From Pararhodobacter marinus (lineage in GTDB: Bacteria > Pseudomonadota > Alphaproteobacteria > Rhodobacterales > Rhodobacteraceae): a stretch of 64,000 nt of DNA. This document shows, one piece after another, positions 56,012-64,000 of the stretch (positions are counted from its first letter, which is position 1; every line of letters starts with the position of its first letter). Position numbers and translations under genes: made by a program. The notes under the pieces were generated by a model. The model searched no databases. It was given only the letters and a program-made list of their open reading frames with translations, and was not told where the DNA came from. The DNA is taken from positions 248,001 through 312,000 of the forward strand of contig NZ_QEYD01000002.1 in assembly GCF_003122215.1 (NCBI RefSeq). Reading direction: 5' to 3'.

Positions 56012-56667
56012 GCGGGGCGATCCGCGTCGGGGCGGATGCCGATCCCGCGCAGGATGATGTCGCAGACGGTTTCCGTCGCGCTGGCCCACTGGCTGTCGTC
56101 GAGCGGCCCGTGATTGAGCGTTTCAATCTGATGCGCGAAATCGGCGTAATGCTGCGTCGTGGCCCAGATCATGTACAAAAGCCATCGCGGATCGACCGGG
56201 CGGACCTGTTCCTCGGCGATCCAGCGCCGGATCACCGCGACGCGGGTCTCGGTCCAGCTGCGCAGCGTGGTTTCCAGATAATCCTGAATGATCGGCGCGC
56301 CGTGCATCACCTCGTTGGCCCAGACCTTGGAGCCGTAGCGATGTTCGCGCGACAGCTGCATCTTGCGCGCGATGTAGCTGCGCAGCGCCGCTTCGGGGCT
56401 GAGCTCGGTGTCGAAACTGTCCGCGGCTTCCAGCCAGATGGTGAAGATCCGCTCGACCACGCGGCGGTAGAGCTTTTCCTTCGATGCAAAATAATAATGC
56501 AGATTGGCCTTGGGCAGGCCGCAACTGTCGGCAATGGCCTGCATCGTGGCGCCGCCGAAGCCTTTCTCGGCGAAAACCACTTCCGCCGCATCGAGGATCG
56601 CCCGTTCGGTCTCTTCGCGCATGATGGCGCGGCTGCCTGTTTTTTCAGCGCCCCCGGTCTGAGCCAT
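56008..56667 (-). CDS. TetR family regulator, RutR-like (upstream copy)
   Basis: 219 residues from the ATG at 56667 (AAGG upstream); an internal Met near residue 16 is an alternative. Helix-turn-helix in AAEVVFAEKGFGGATMQAIADSCGLPKANLHYYF; C-terminal part similar to its neighbour (SREHRYGSKVWANEVMHGAP, VIRRWIAEEQVRPVDPRWLLYMIWATTQHYADF). The similarity of the two proteins along their whole length indicates a tandem duplication followed by divergence. Divergent from the aminotransferase gene; the RutR-type operator is in the spacer. Confidence 0.88.
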   Translation of the reverse strand: MAQTGGAEKTGSRAIMREETERAILDAAEVVFAEKGFGGATMQAIADSCGLPKANLHYYFASKEKLYRRVVERIFTIWLEAADSFDTELSPEAALRSYIARKMQLSREHRYGSKVWANEVMHGAPIIQDYLETTLRSWTETRVAVIRRWIAEEQVRPVDPRWLLYMIWATTQHYADFAHQIETLNHGPLDDSQWASATETVCDIILRGIGIRPDADRPA

Positions 56668-56752
56668 GCGCGCCTTGCCCCCCGTGCGGCTGTCTTTCAG
56701 CCGTCTGCCTGCCATCCCCCTGACGCCGCAGGAGGCCCGATTTCGCGGCACC

Positions 56753-56768
56753 TTGACTGGTTGGTCAG
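56753..56768. promoter_or_regulatory. RutR-like operator
   Basis: TTGACTGGTTGGTCAG matches the RutR consensus (TTGACCAnnTGGTCAA) at 11 of 14 defined positions, with the dyad TTGAC...GGTCA kept. It also contains a TTGAC -35-like hexamer. It lies 86 bases upstream of the first TetR gene and 150 bases before the aminotransferase start, in the divergent spacer. Confidence 0.55.
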
Positions 56769-56919
56769 GTCTGCTAGCGTCGTTTCTGCACCGGGGCTTT
56801 GCGGCCCGGTTTCAACGAGAATAGGCAAGCGCCCCGCCAGTGACAACCCGGTGACGATCCGGCGGCCGATGCCGGGGCGTCACGGAGCCGCCGCGCCCGC
56901 GCCGACCTGGGAGACAGAC

Positions 56920-58260
56920 ATGAGCCTCGACCATACCGGCAAGCCTGCCGTGGCCCCCAACGACCTTTCGGCCTTCTGGATGCCGTTCACGGCGAACCGG
57001 CAGTTCAAAGAGAACCCCCGGATGCTGGTGGCGTCGAAGGACATGCATTACACCAGCGCCGATGGCCGCCAGATCCTGGACGGGACGGCGGGGTTGTGGT
57101 GCTGCAATGCCGGGCATTGCCGTCCGAAGATCGTCGAGGCGATCCAGCGCTCGGCGGCGGAGCTCGATTACGCGCCCGCGTTCCAGATGGGCCATCCCGC
57201 CGCGTTCGAGCTGGCCAACCGGCTGGTCGACATGGCGCCCGATGCCTTCAACCATATCTTCTTCACCAATTCCGGCTCGGAATCGGTGGATACCGCGCTG
57301 AAGATCGCGCTGGCCTATCACCGTGCGCGCGGCGAGGGGCAGCGCACCCGCCTGATCGGCCGCGAGAAGGGCTATCACGGCGTGGGCTTCGGCGGCATCT
57401 CGGTGGGTGGTCTGGTCAACAACCGGCGCGTCTTCGGCACGCTTCTGAACGGCGTCGATCACCTGCCGCATACCTACCTGCCCGAAGAAAACCGCTGGTC
57501 GAAGGGCCTGCCCGAACACGGCGCCTGGCTGGCCGAGGACCTGGAGCGCAAGATCGCGCTGCACGGCGCGGACACGATCGCCGCGGTGATCGTCGAGCCG
57601 GTGGCGGGCTCGGCGGGTGTGATCCTGCCGCCGAAGGGCTATTTGGAAAAGCTGCGCGCGATCACGAAGAAACACGGCATCCTGCTGATCTTCGACGAGG
57701 TGATCACGGGCTTCGGCCGTCTGGGCACGCCCTTTGCCGCCGATTTCTTCGGCGTGATGCCGGACATGATGACCACGGCCAAGGGCCTGACCTCGGGCAC
57801 GGTGCCGATGGGGGCGGTGTTCACCACCGCCGAGGTGCACGACGCGTTCATGACCGGCCCCGAGCACATGATCGAGCTGTTCCACGGCTATACCTATTCC
57901 GGCTCGCCCATCGCCTGCGCGGCGGCGCTGGCGACGCAGGAGGTCTACCGCGAGGAGGGGCTGTTCCAGCGCACGGCCGAGATCGCGCCCTATTGGGAAG
58001 AGGCGCTGCATTCGCTGAAGGGCACGAAGCACGTCATCGACATCCGCAACCTGGGGCTCATCGGCGCGATCGAGCTGGAGCCGATCGCGGGCGAGCCCAC
58101 GAAGCGCGCCTTCAGCGCGTTCCTGAAAGCCTATGAGAAGGGCATCCTGATCCGCACGACGGGCGACATCATCGCCATGTCGCCGCCGCTGATCATCGGC
58201 AAAGAGCATGTCGACCAGCTGGTCGGAACCATCAAGGACGTGCTGGAAGCGCTCGACTGA
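56920..58260 (+). CDS. Omega-aminotransferase, probable beta-alanine--pyruvate transaminase
   Basis: 446 residues, class III PLP aminotransferase. N-terminus SAFWMPFTANRQFK, HHYTSADG-like DMHYTSADGRQILDG, FTNSGSESVDTALKIAL, LIGREKGYHGVGFGG, IFDEVITGFGRLGTPFA and the PLP lysine in MMTTAKGLTSGTVPMG. This sub-family handles beta-alanine, the end product of uracil breakdown, giving malonate semialdehyde. The next genes of the pathway follow directly. GGGAGACAG precedes the ATG. Other omega-amino acids are possible substrates. Confidence 0.9.
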   Translation: MSLDHTGKPAVAPNDLSAFWMPFTANRQFKENPRMLVASKDMHYTSADGRQILDGTAGLWCCNAGHCRPKIVEAIQRSAAELDYAPAFQMGHPAAFELANRLVDMAPDAFNHIFFTNSGSESVDTALKIALAYHRARGEGQRTRLIGREKGYHGVGFGGISVGGLVNNRRVFGTLLNGVDHLPHTYLPEENRWSKGLPEHGAWLAEDLERKIALHGADTIAAVIVEPVAGSAGVILPPKGYLEKLRAITKKHGILLIFDEVITGFGRLGTPFAADFFGVMPDMMTTAKGLTSGTVPMGAVFTTAEVHDAFMTGPEHMIELFHGYTYSGSPIACAAALATQEVYREEGLFQRTAEIAPYWEEALHSLKGTKHVIDIRNLGLIGAIELEPIAGEPTKRAFSAFLKAYEKGILIRTTGDIIAMSPPLIIGKEHVDQLVGTIKDVLEALD

Positions 58261-58358
58261 CGACGACCGCGCGGCGCGGGGCCTCCCCCCGCGCCGTCGC
58301 CGCGCCACGGGGGCGACAGACCGCCGGGCCAAACTGCGAATAGCCAACAGGAGTCACC

Positions 58359-59609
58359 ATGACCGCGCCTGCCGCGAATATGCGCATCAATCCCGACCGG
58401 CTGTGGGACAGCCTCATGGACATGGCCAAGATCGGCCCCGGCGTCGCGGGGGGAAACAACCGCCAGACGCTGACCGATGAAGACGGCGAGGGCCGTCACC
58501 TGTTCCAGCGCTGGTGCGAAGAGGCCGGGATGACCATGGGTGTCGATCAGATCGGCAACATGTTCGCCACCCGCCCGGGCGAAGATCCCGACGCGCTGCC
58601 GGTCTATATGGGCAGCCATCTGGACACCCAGCCCACGGGCGGAAAATACGACGGGGTGCTGGGGGTTCTGGGCGCGCTGGAAGCGGTGCGCACGATGAAC
58701 GATCTGGGCATCCGGACCAAGCATCCCATCGTCGTCGTCAACTGGACCAACGAGGAAGGCACGCGGTTCGCGCCGGCGATGCTGGCCTCGGGCGTGTTCG
58801 CGGGCCGCCACACGCTGGACTGGGCCTATGACCGCGTGGATGCGAAGGGCAAGCGCTTTGGCGACGAGCTGGAGCGGATCGGCTGGAAGGGCGAGGAAGA
58901 GGTCGGCGCGCGCAAGATGCACGCGCTGTTCGAGCTGCATATCGAACAGGGGCCGATCCTGGAAGCCGAGGGCAAGGAGATCGGCGTCGTCACCCACGGC
59001 CAGGGTCTGCGCTGGATCGAATGCACGGTGACGGGCAAGGACAGCCATACCGGCTCGACCCCCATGCCCATGCGCAGGAATGCCGGGCGCGGGCTGGCGC
59101 TGTTGACCGAGCTGGTGCACGAGATCGCGATGAAGAACCAGCCCGGCGCGGTCGGCGCCATCGGGCATATCGACGTTTATCCCAATTCGCGCAACGTGAT
59201 CCCCGGGAAGGTCGTGTTCACGGTCGATTTCCGCTCGCATCTGCCCGAGGTGCTGCACGCGATGGAGGCCGAGTTCTACGACCGCGCGCCAGGCCTGTGC
59301 GAGGAAATCGGCGTGAGCCTGTCGACGCAGGTCGTGGGCCAGTTCGAGCCGCCGGCCTTCGACGAAGGCTGCGTGGCGAAGGTCCGCGCCGCGGCCGAGC
59401 GGCTGGGCTACAGCCATATGGATATCGTGTCGGGCGCGGGCCACGATGCCTGCTGGATCAACGACCTGGCGCCCACGGCGATGGTGATGTGTCCCTGCGT
59501 GGACGGGCTGTCGCATAACGAGGCCGAGGAGATTTCGAAGGACTGGGCGGCGGCGGGAACGGATGTTCTGCTGCACGCCGTCCTCGACGCGGCGGAAGTG
59601 GTCAGCTGA
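58359..59609 (+). CDS. pydC: Zn-dependent N-carbamoyl-beta-alanine amidohydrolase (beta-ureidopropionase type)
   Basis: 416 residues of the hydantoinase/carbamoylase (M20-like) family. Metal ligands: GSHLDTQPTGGKYDG (His, Asp), NWTNEEGTRF (Glu), FELHIEQGPILE (His) and GLSHNEAEE (His). The dimerisation domain sits between residues ~215-330 (TVTGKDSHTGSTPMPMRRNA). The expected reaction hydrolyses N-carbamoyl-beta-alanine to beta-alanine, CO2 and ammonia. AGGAG lies before the ATG. Between aminotransferase and dihydropyrimidinase its place in the reductive pathway is clear, though L-carbamoyl-amino-acid hydrolysis is an alternative. Confidence 0.92.
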   Translation: MTAPAANMRINPDRLWDSLMDMAKIGPGVAGGNNRQTLTDEDGEGRHLFQRWCEEAGMTMGVDQIGNMFATRPGEDPDALPVYMGSHLDTQPTGGKYDGVLGVLGALEAVRTMNDLGIRTKHPIVVVNWTNEEGTRFAPAMLASGVFAGRHTLDWAYDRVDAKGKRFGDELERIGWKGEEEVGARKMHALFELHIEQGPILEAEGKEIGVVTHGQGLRWIECTVTGKDSHTGSTPMPMRRNAGRGLALLTELVHEIAMKNQPGAVGAIGHIDVYPNSRNVIPGKVVFTVDFRSHLPEVLHAMEAEFYDRAPGLCEEIGVSLSTQVVGQFEPPAFDEGCVAKVRAAAERLGYSHMDIVSGAGHDACWINDLAPTAMVMCPCVDGLSHNEAEEISKDWAAAGTDVLLHAVLDAAEVVS

Positions 59610-59610
59610 A

Positions 59611-59702
59611 AGGGTGCGGGGGGCCAGCCCCCCGCACCCCCCGCCGGGAGGGTTTTCCACCCTCCCGGACCCTCCCGGAGGATATTTAGAGAACAAAGAT
59701 GG
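59611..59702 (+). repeat. Dispersed intergenic repeat, copy 7 (provides start of next gene)
   Basis: Two hairpins (GTGCGGGGGGCCAGCCCCCCGCAC; GGGAGGGTTTTCCACCCTCCC) then CCCGGAGGATATTTAGA and GAACAAAGATG. The ATG at 59699 begins the 107-residue hypothetical, with GAGAAC as possible Shine-Dalgarno. Confidence 0.75.
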
Positions 59703-60022
59703 CAACAGGCGCAGCGGCCATGGCAGTTCAGATCGACGCCCTGATCGAGGCGGAGATCGCGGGGTTCGATGCCTCGTCGCGCGCAGGGGCCATGACGCTG
59801 CGGGACTTTCAGGCGCGGCGGGTAAAGCGGCATCGGGCGATCACCGTCAACTTCTCGGGCGGGATCACGCAGACCTGCTGGACGGTGGTACGCTCGGACG
59901 GGTGTTACAGCGTCCTCTACGTGCCGCGCGCGGGCTGTTTCGCGCTTTGCGTGGACAGCGATTTCGGACCTTTAGACATCGGGGTGCACGGGCCGGCCCT
60001 GGCCTGTTTCGCCTCGGTATGA
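59699..60022 (+). CDS. Hypothetical protein between pydC and dihydropyrimidinase
   Basis: 107 residues. No signal peptide or membrane segment. The core reads LIEAEIAGFDASSRAGAMTLRDFQARRVKRHRAI then TVNFSGGITQTCWTVVRSDGCYSVLYVPRAGCFALCVDSDFGPLDIGVHGPALACF, with six cysteines. I do not recognise a family. The start is either the ATG in the repeat tail (59699) or the Met at 59720. Colinear with its neighbours and 16 bases before the next gene, it may help the pathway or be a passenger. Confidence 0.6.
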   Translation: MATGAAAMAVQIDALIEAEIAGFDASSRAGAMTLRDFQARRVKRHRAITVNFSGGITQTCWTVVRSDGCYSVLYVPRAGCFALCVDSDFGPLDIGVHGPALACFASV

Positions 60023-60038
60023 ACCAACAGGAGAGACC

Positions 60039-61493
60039 ATGAGCACCGTCATCAGGAACGGCACCATCGTTACCGCGGATCTGACCTATTCGGCGGATGT
60101 CCTGATCGAGGATGGCGTGATCATCGAGATCGGCAAGGGGCTGAAAGGGGATACCGAGCTGGACGCCACGGGCTGCTACGTGATGCCCGGCGGGATCGAT
60201 CCGCATACCCATCTGGAAATGCCCTTCATGGGCACCTATTCCACCGACGATTTCGAGAGCGGCACGCGCGCGGCCCTGGCGGGCGGCACGACGATGGTCG
60301 TCGATTTCGCGCTGCCAAGCCCCGGACAGGGGCTGATGGACGCGCTGCAGATGTGGGACAACAAGTCGACCCGCGCCAATTGCGATTACAGCTTCCACAT
60401 GGCCGTCACCTGGTGGAGCGAGCAGGTTTTCAACGAGATGGAAACCGTGGTGCGCGAGCGCGGCATCAACACCTTCAAGCATTTCATGGCCTACAAGGGC
60501 GCGCTGATGGTGAATGACGACGAGATGTACGCGTCGTTCAGCCGTCTGGCCGAGCTGGGCGGCATCGCCATGGTCCATGCCGAGAATGGCGACGTGGTGG
60601 CCGAGATGACCGCGAAGCTGCTGGCGGCCGGCAATGCCGGCCCCGAGGCGCATGCCTATTCGCGCCCCTCCCAGGTCGAGGGCGAGGCCACGAACCGCGC
60701 GATCATGATCGCCGACATGGCGGGCGTGCCCCTCTATGTCGTGCATACCTCGTGCGAGGAGGCGCATGAAGCCATTCGCCGGGCCAAGCAGAACGGCAAG
60801 CGGGTCTGGGGCGAGCCGCTGATCCAGCACCTGACGCTGGATGAGAGCGAGTATTTCAACCCGGACTGGGACCATGCGGCGCGCCGCGTGATGTCGCCGC
60901 CCTTCCGCAACAAGAAGCATCAGGACAGCCTGTGGGCCGGTCTGCAGGCGGGCACGCTGTCTTGCGTGGCGACCGACCATTGCGCCTTCACCACCGATCA
61001 GAAACGCTATGGTGTCGGCGATTTCTCGAAGATCCCGAATGGCACGGGCGGGTTGGAAGACCGCATGCCGATGCTCTGGACGCAGGGGGTCAATACCGGG
61101 CGTCTGACGATGAACGAATTCGTGGCCGTGACCTCGACCAACATCGCGAAGATCATGAACATGTACCCCAAGAAGGGCGCGGTGCTGGTGGGGGCGGATG
61201 CCGATCTGGTGGTCTGGGACCCCGCGAAATCGAAGACGATCAGCGCATCCAGCCAGCAATCGGCCATCGATTACAACGTGTTCGAGGGGTTCGAGGTGAA
61301 GGGCCTGCCGCGCTTCACGCTGACGCGCGGGCAGGTGGCCGTGCATGACGGCGAGATCCGCACCGAGGAAGGCCATGGCAAATTCGTCAAGCGCGAGCCC
61401 AACGGGTCGGTCTCGAAGGCGCTGTCGACGTGGAAAGAGCTGACCTCGCCGCGCCCGGTCGAGCGCTCGGGCATCCCGGCGACGGGCGTGTGA
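60039..61493 (+). CDS. hydA: Dihydropyrimidinase
   Basis: 484 residues, amidohydrolase TIM barrel that opens the ring of dihydrouracil/dihydrothymine (D-hydantoinase family). Metal ligands: GGIDPHTHLE (H-x-H), carboxylated lysine in KHFMAYKGAL, His in AMVHAENGDV and VVHTSCEEA, and Asp in SCVATDHCAF. N-carbamoyl-beta-alanine released here is the substrate of pydC. GGAGAGACC precedes the ATG. The upstream enzyme, dihydropyrimidine dehydrogenase (PreA/PreT type), is not in the window and may lie beyond its right end. Confidence 0.95.
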   Translation: MSTVIRNGTIVTADLTYSADVLIEDGVIIEIGKGLKGDTELDATGCYVMPGGIDPHTHLEMPFMGTYSTDDFESGTRAALAGGTTMVVDFALPSPGQGLMDALQMWDNKSTRANCDYSFHMAVTWWSEQVFNEMETVVRERGINTFKHFMAYKGALMVNDDEMYASFSRLAELGGIAMVHAENGDVVAEMTAKLLAAGNAGPEAHAYSRPSQVEGEATNRAIMIADMAGVPLYVVHTSCEEAHEAIRRAKQNGKRVWGEPLIQHLTLDESEYFNPDWDHAARRVMSPPFRNKKHQDSLWAGLQAGTLSCVATDHCAFTTDQKRYGVGDFSKIPNGTGGLEDRMPMLWTQGVNTGRLTMNEFVAVTSTNIAKIMNMYPKKGAVLVGADADLVVWDPAKSKTISASSQQSAIDYNVFEGFEVKGLPRFTLTRGQVAVHDGEIRTEEGHGKFVKREPNGSVSKALSTWKELTSPRPVERSGIPATGV

Positions 61494-61495
61494 CG

Positions 61496-61915
61496 ATGAC
61501 GGCAAGGTTGAACGGCATTCTCGAGGCGGCGGTCTATGTCGATGATCTCGACGCCACCGAGCGGTTCTATTCGGGGGTGCTGGGCCTGCCGGTCGTCGTG
61601 CGCAAGGACGGGCGCCACGCCTTCTTTCGCGCCGGCGACAGCATTGTGCTGACCTTCATCGCCGAGGCCACGCGCGAGGTCGATCCGACCTCGCCGCTGC
61701 CGGTGCCGCCGCATGGCGCGACGGGGCCGGGGCATCTGTGCTTTGCCGCCGATGCCGCGCAGCTCGACCATTGGGCGAAAACCCTGCCCGAGGCCGGTGT
61801 GCCGATCGAGGCGGATTTCAACTGGCCCAATGGCGCGCGCTCGATTTATGTGCGCGACCCGGCGGGAAACAGCATCGAGTTCGCGGAACCCAAGCTTTGG
61901 GCCGAGGGGGATTGA
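61496..61915 (+). CDS. VOC superfamily (glyoxalase/bleomycin-resistance fold) protein
   Basis: 139 residues of paired beta-alpha-beta-beta-beta modules. ILEAAVYVDDLDATERFYSGVLGLPVVV and HLCFAADAAQLDHWAKTLPEAGVPIEAD are the two halves; IYVRDPAGNSIEFAEP closes the fold with a metal-ligand Glu. Substrate unknown. It overlaps or nearly abuts the dihydropyrimidinase gene, so it belongs to the pyrimidine transcript; the Shine-Dalgarno is weak. Confidence 0.82.
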   Translation: MTARLNGILEAAVYVDDLDATERFYSGVLGLPVVVRKDGRHAFFRAGDSIVLTFIAEATREVDPTSPLPVPPHGATGPGHLCFAADAAQLDHWAKTLPEAGVPIEADFNWPNGARSIYVRDPAGNSIEFAEPKLWAEGD

Positions 61916-62056
61916 TCCACGCGCGCGGGACTTTGTCCTGCGCGGAAGGCTGTGGCAGCATCGGGCTTCGGGGCGCGCGGGCGGGTTTGGGACGCAGCGC
62001 GCGCCCCCCCGGGCCGAACAGAACAAAAGAACAGGGACGGACAGGATGGGATCAAC

Positions 62057-62878
62057 ATGGCGATGACGGACGCAACGACGGCCCGCGCTGAAGGAGCGTC
62101 CGCCGCGGTGATCGAGGCGAAGGGTCTCAATCTGACCTTCGAGACCAATGACGGGCCGGTTCACGCGCTCAAGGACGTGGATCTGACGATCCGCAAGGGC
62201 GAATTCGTCAGTTTCATCGGTCCCTCGGGCTGCGGCAAGACCACGTTCCTGCGCACCATCGCGGATCTGGAATCGCCCACCGGCGGCACGCTCAGCGTGA
62301 ACGGCATGACGCCCGAAGAGGCCCGCAAGGCGCGCGCTTACGGATATGTCTTTCAGGCCGCGGGTCTGTATCCTTGGCGCACGATCGAGGCGAATGTGCG
62401 CCTGCCCTTGGAAATCATGGGCTATTCCCGGCAGGATCAGTCCGCGCGGGTGCGCGAGGTTCTGGAACTGGTCGAGCTGTCGGGGTTCGAGAAGAAATTC
62501 CCGTGGCAATTGTCGGGCGGTATGCAGCAGCGCGCCTCGATCGCGCGGGCGCTGGCCTTCGACGCCGATATCCTGCTGATGGACGAACCCTTCGGGGCGC
62601 TCGACGAGATCGTGCGCGACCGGCTGAACGAGGAATTGCTGAAGCTCTGGGCGCGCACGCACAAGACCATCGGATTTGTCACCCACTCGATCCCCGAGGC
62701 GGTCTACCTGTCCACCAAGATCGTGGTGATGAGCCCGCGTCCCGGGCGGATCACCGACGTGATCGAATCGACCCTGCCCGCCGAGCGGCCGCTCGATATC
62801 CGCGACAGCCCGGAATTCATCGCCATCGCCCACCGCGTCCGCGAAGGGCTGCGGGCGGGTTACGAGGACAATGTCTGA
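62057..62878 (+). CDS. ABC transporter ATP-binding protein (NitT/TauT type)
   Basis: 273 residues. Walker A GPSGCGKTT, Q-loop FQAAGLYPWRTIEANVRLPLE, ABC signature LSGGMQQRASIARALAF, Walker B ILLMDEPFGALDEI, switch VTHSIPEAVYLS. The sub-family with LYPWRT after the Q-loop serves nitrate, taurine, sulfonate or pyrimidine uptake. The two permease genes follow. In this neighbourhood uptake of pyrimidines, hydantoins or a related N-compound is likely. The 141 bases before it contain nothing else recognised. Confidence 0.92.
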   Translation: MAMTDATTARAEGASAAVIEAKGLNLTFETNDGPVHALKDVDLTIRKGEFVSFIGPSGCGKTTFLRTIADLESPTGGTLSVNGMTPEEARKARAYGYVFQAAGLYPWRTIEANVRLPLEIMGYSRQDQSARVREVLELVELSGFEKKFPWQLSGGMQQRASIARALAFDADILLMDEPFGALDEIVRDRLNEELLKLWARTHKTIGFVTHSIPEAVYLSTKIVVMSPRPGRITDVIESTLPAERPLDIRDSPEFIAIAHRVREGLRAGYEDNV

Positions 62879-62881
62879 GCC

Positions 62882-63829
62882 ATGCGCAAACGGTTTCCGG
62901 CTCTTGGCCCCGTCCTTGTCGTCGTCGCGGTGATCCTTGCGATCTGGTATGTCGCCGTGATCCCGATGAACGCGAAATGGGAATACGATCAGGCCGCGCG
63001 CGCGGGGCAAGAGCTGCCCTTCGGCGAGATGGTCGCGCGGACCATGGCGCAGGATCGCCCGGTTCTGCCCGCACCGCATCAGGTGGTGATCGGCGTCTAC
63101 GAGCAGACCGTGGGCTGCGATGCTGTCGGGCGCCGGATGTGCCGCGAGACGACGCCGCTGACGCTGCAGGGCTTCGGCGAGCGGATCGCCGCGTCCTTCA
63201 CCTCGAACCGCAGCCTGATCTACCATGCCGGGATCACGCTCAGCGCGACGCTTCTGGGCTTTCTGATCGGCACCGGCGGCGGGATCCTGCTGGCGATCGG
63301 GATCGTCTATAACCGGGCCGCCGATGCGTCGGTCATGCCCTGGGCGATTGCCAGCCAGACGATTCCGATCATCGCGCTGGCGCCGATGATCATCGTGGTG
63401 CTCAATTCCATCGGCATCTCGGGGCTGATCCCCAAGGCGATCATCGCCGCCTATCTCAGCTTCTTCCCGGTCGTCGTCGGCATGGTGAAGGGGCTGCGGG
63501 CGCCCGATGCGATGCAGCTCGACCTGATGAAGACCTATTCCGCCCCGGGGCGCGACATCTTCGCCAAGCTCCGGCTGCCGATGTCGATGCCCTATCTCTT
63601 CGCCTCGCTGAAGATCGGCATCGCGGCGGCGCTGGTCGGCACCATCGTCGGTGAATTGCCGGTGCAGCAGGGCGGGCTGGGCGTGCGGCTTCTGTCAGGC
63701 AGCTATTACGGCCAGACGATCCAGATCTGGGCCGCGCTTCTGGTCGCGGCGATTCTGGCGGCGGGGCTCGTGGGCATTGTCGGCCTGATCGAGCGGCGGG
63801 TGCTCAAACGAATGGGGATGGCGGCATGA
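62882..63829 (+). CDS. ABC transporter permease (NitT/TauT type)
   Basis: 315 residues. N-terminal membrane helix, then an unusual ~75-residue periplasmic insert with two cysteines (TVGCDAVGRRMCRE), then five helices with the BPD_transp_1 signature region GLRAPDAMQLDLMKTYSAPGRDIFAKLRLPMSMPYLFASLKIGIAAALVGTIVGE. The long insert is larger than in SsuC/TauC permeases, which suggests a specialised subclass. Its stop overlaps the start of the next gene. Confidence 0.9.
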   Translation: MRKRFPALGPVLVVVAVILAIWYVAVIPMNAKWEYDQAARAGQELPFGEMVARTMAQDRPVLPAPHQVVIGVYEQTVGCDAVGRRMCRETTPLTLQGFGERIAASFTSNRSLIYHAGITLSATLLGFLIGTGGGILLAIGIVYNRAADASVMPWAIASQTIPIIALAPMIIVVLNSIGISGLIPKAIIAAYLSFFPVVVGMVKGLRAPDAMQLDLMKTYSAPGRDIFAKLRLPMSMPYLFASLKIGIAAALVGTIVGELPVQQGGLGVRLLSGSYYGQTIQIWAALLVAAILAAGLVGIVGLIERRVLKRMGMAA

Positions 63830-64000
63830 ACGGGCTTTTCGCAATCGGCGGTGGCTATCTGCGCGTGCTGTTCTCGCTCGCGGTGCTGCTGACCTGCTGG
63901 CTGGAACGCGGGGCAGGGGCGCAGCCCACCGATCCGGTCTGCTGGGTGCTGGTGGGCGCGGCGGTGCTGGCCTGGCTCTATGACGAGCTGCCCGAGGGCG
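63826..64000 (+). CDS. Transporter membrane protein, N-terminal part (runs off the window)
   Basis: The ATG overlaps the previous permease stop (ATGA). The 58 visible residues start MNGLFAIGGGYLRVLFSL and contain two hydrophobic segments; AQPTDPVCWVLVGAAVLAWLYDELPEG ends the visible part. It is probably the second permease of the ABC system, but the visible part lacks a family signature. Confidence 0.55.
   Translation, partial: MNGLFAIGGGYLRVLFSLAVLLTCWLERGAGAQPTDPVCWVLVGAAVLAWLYDELPEG

Noticed and set aside
56812-58347. Minus-strand frame opposite the omega-aminotransferase
   Set aside because: The sense gene has all PLP-fold motifs. The antisense frame shows no domain and lies within the RutR-controlled operon.

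Overview
The window is a continuous, gene-dense, high-G+C chromosomal segment. Gene content and order point to the alphaproteobacterial order Rhodobacterales (Rhodobacteraceae/Roseobacteraceae-like): a nuoA-N cluster interspersed with extra genes and followed by birA-coaX-rnj; a DUF934 remnant next to fpr; divergent tyrS/anmK; and a reductive pyrimidine pathway under RutR-like TetR regulators. I saw no rRNA, tRNA, CRISPR array, transposase, integrase or prophage. The identification is by recognition of protein families only; no search was run.

Layout. 1-13 kb: the end of a sulfite-assimilation gene (DUF934), ferredoxin-NADP reductase, a GNAT enzyme, a very alanine-rich repeat protein, translation factor IF-3 with an apparent AUA start, a DsbA-like oxidoreductase, divergent cell-wall genes (amidase, then PBP1A), and three overlapping genes (GST, HMG-CoA lyase, enoyl-CoA hydratase) that look like the end of a leucine/isovalerate operon. 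13.2-34.7 kb: one long co-directional operon, nuoA-B-C, a sulfotransferase, nuoD, a secreted duplicated-domain protein, a 31-codon frame, nuoE with a helix-hairpin-helix tail, a small membrane protein, nuoF, a small secreted protein, nuoG, a lipoprotein, nuoH, nuoI, a carboxymuconolactone-decarboxylase-like protein, nuoJ, a 26-residue membrane peptide, nuoK-L-M-N, then biotin ligase, type III pantothenate kinase and RNase J. Most junctions overlap by a few bases. 34.8-44.5 kb: an orphan flagellar-switch-like (SPOA) protein, a minus-strand alr-mlaE-mlaF operon, two c-type cytochromes, and an envelope polysaccharide group (WaaA, sulfotransferase, acyltransferase/SGNH protein).

44.7-52.7 kb: a compact carnitine/gamma-butyrobetaine catabolic operon on the minus strand. 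It holds a BKACE (dehydrocarnitine cleavage) enzyme, a Cys-rich lipoprotein, a fused L-carnitine dehydrogenase-thioesterase, an acyl-CoA dehydrogenase, an NDP-forming acyl-CoA synthetase and a CaiD-type hydratase, with a divergent GlxA/CdhR-type regulator. Together these can be written as a route from gamma-butyrobetaine or crotonobetaine through carnitine to glycine betaine plus acetoacetate. 52.8-55.3 kb: tyrS and anmK. 55.4-64 kb: two tandem RutR-like TetR regulators facing a pyrimidine/beta-alanine operon (omega-aminotransferase, beta-ureidopropionase-type amidohydrolase, a hypothetical, dihydropyrimidinase, a VOC protein, and an ABC transporter that runs off the end). A near-RutR operator lies between the two arms.

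A dispersed intergenic repeat occurs seven times: one or two G/C-run hairpins followed by a conserved tail built on AGGATATTT and GGAACAAAGATG. In two copies the tail supplies the Shine-Dalgarno and start codon of the next gene. The most unusual observations are this repeat, the sulfotransferase and micro-ORFs inside the nuo operon, the ATA-initiated infC, and the carnitine operon that uses an NDP-forming synthetase.
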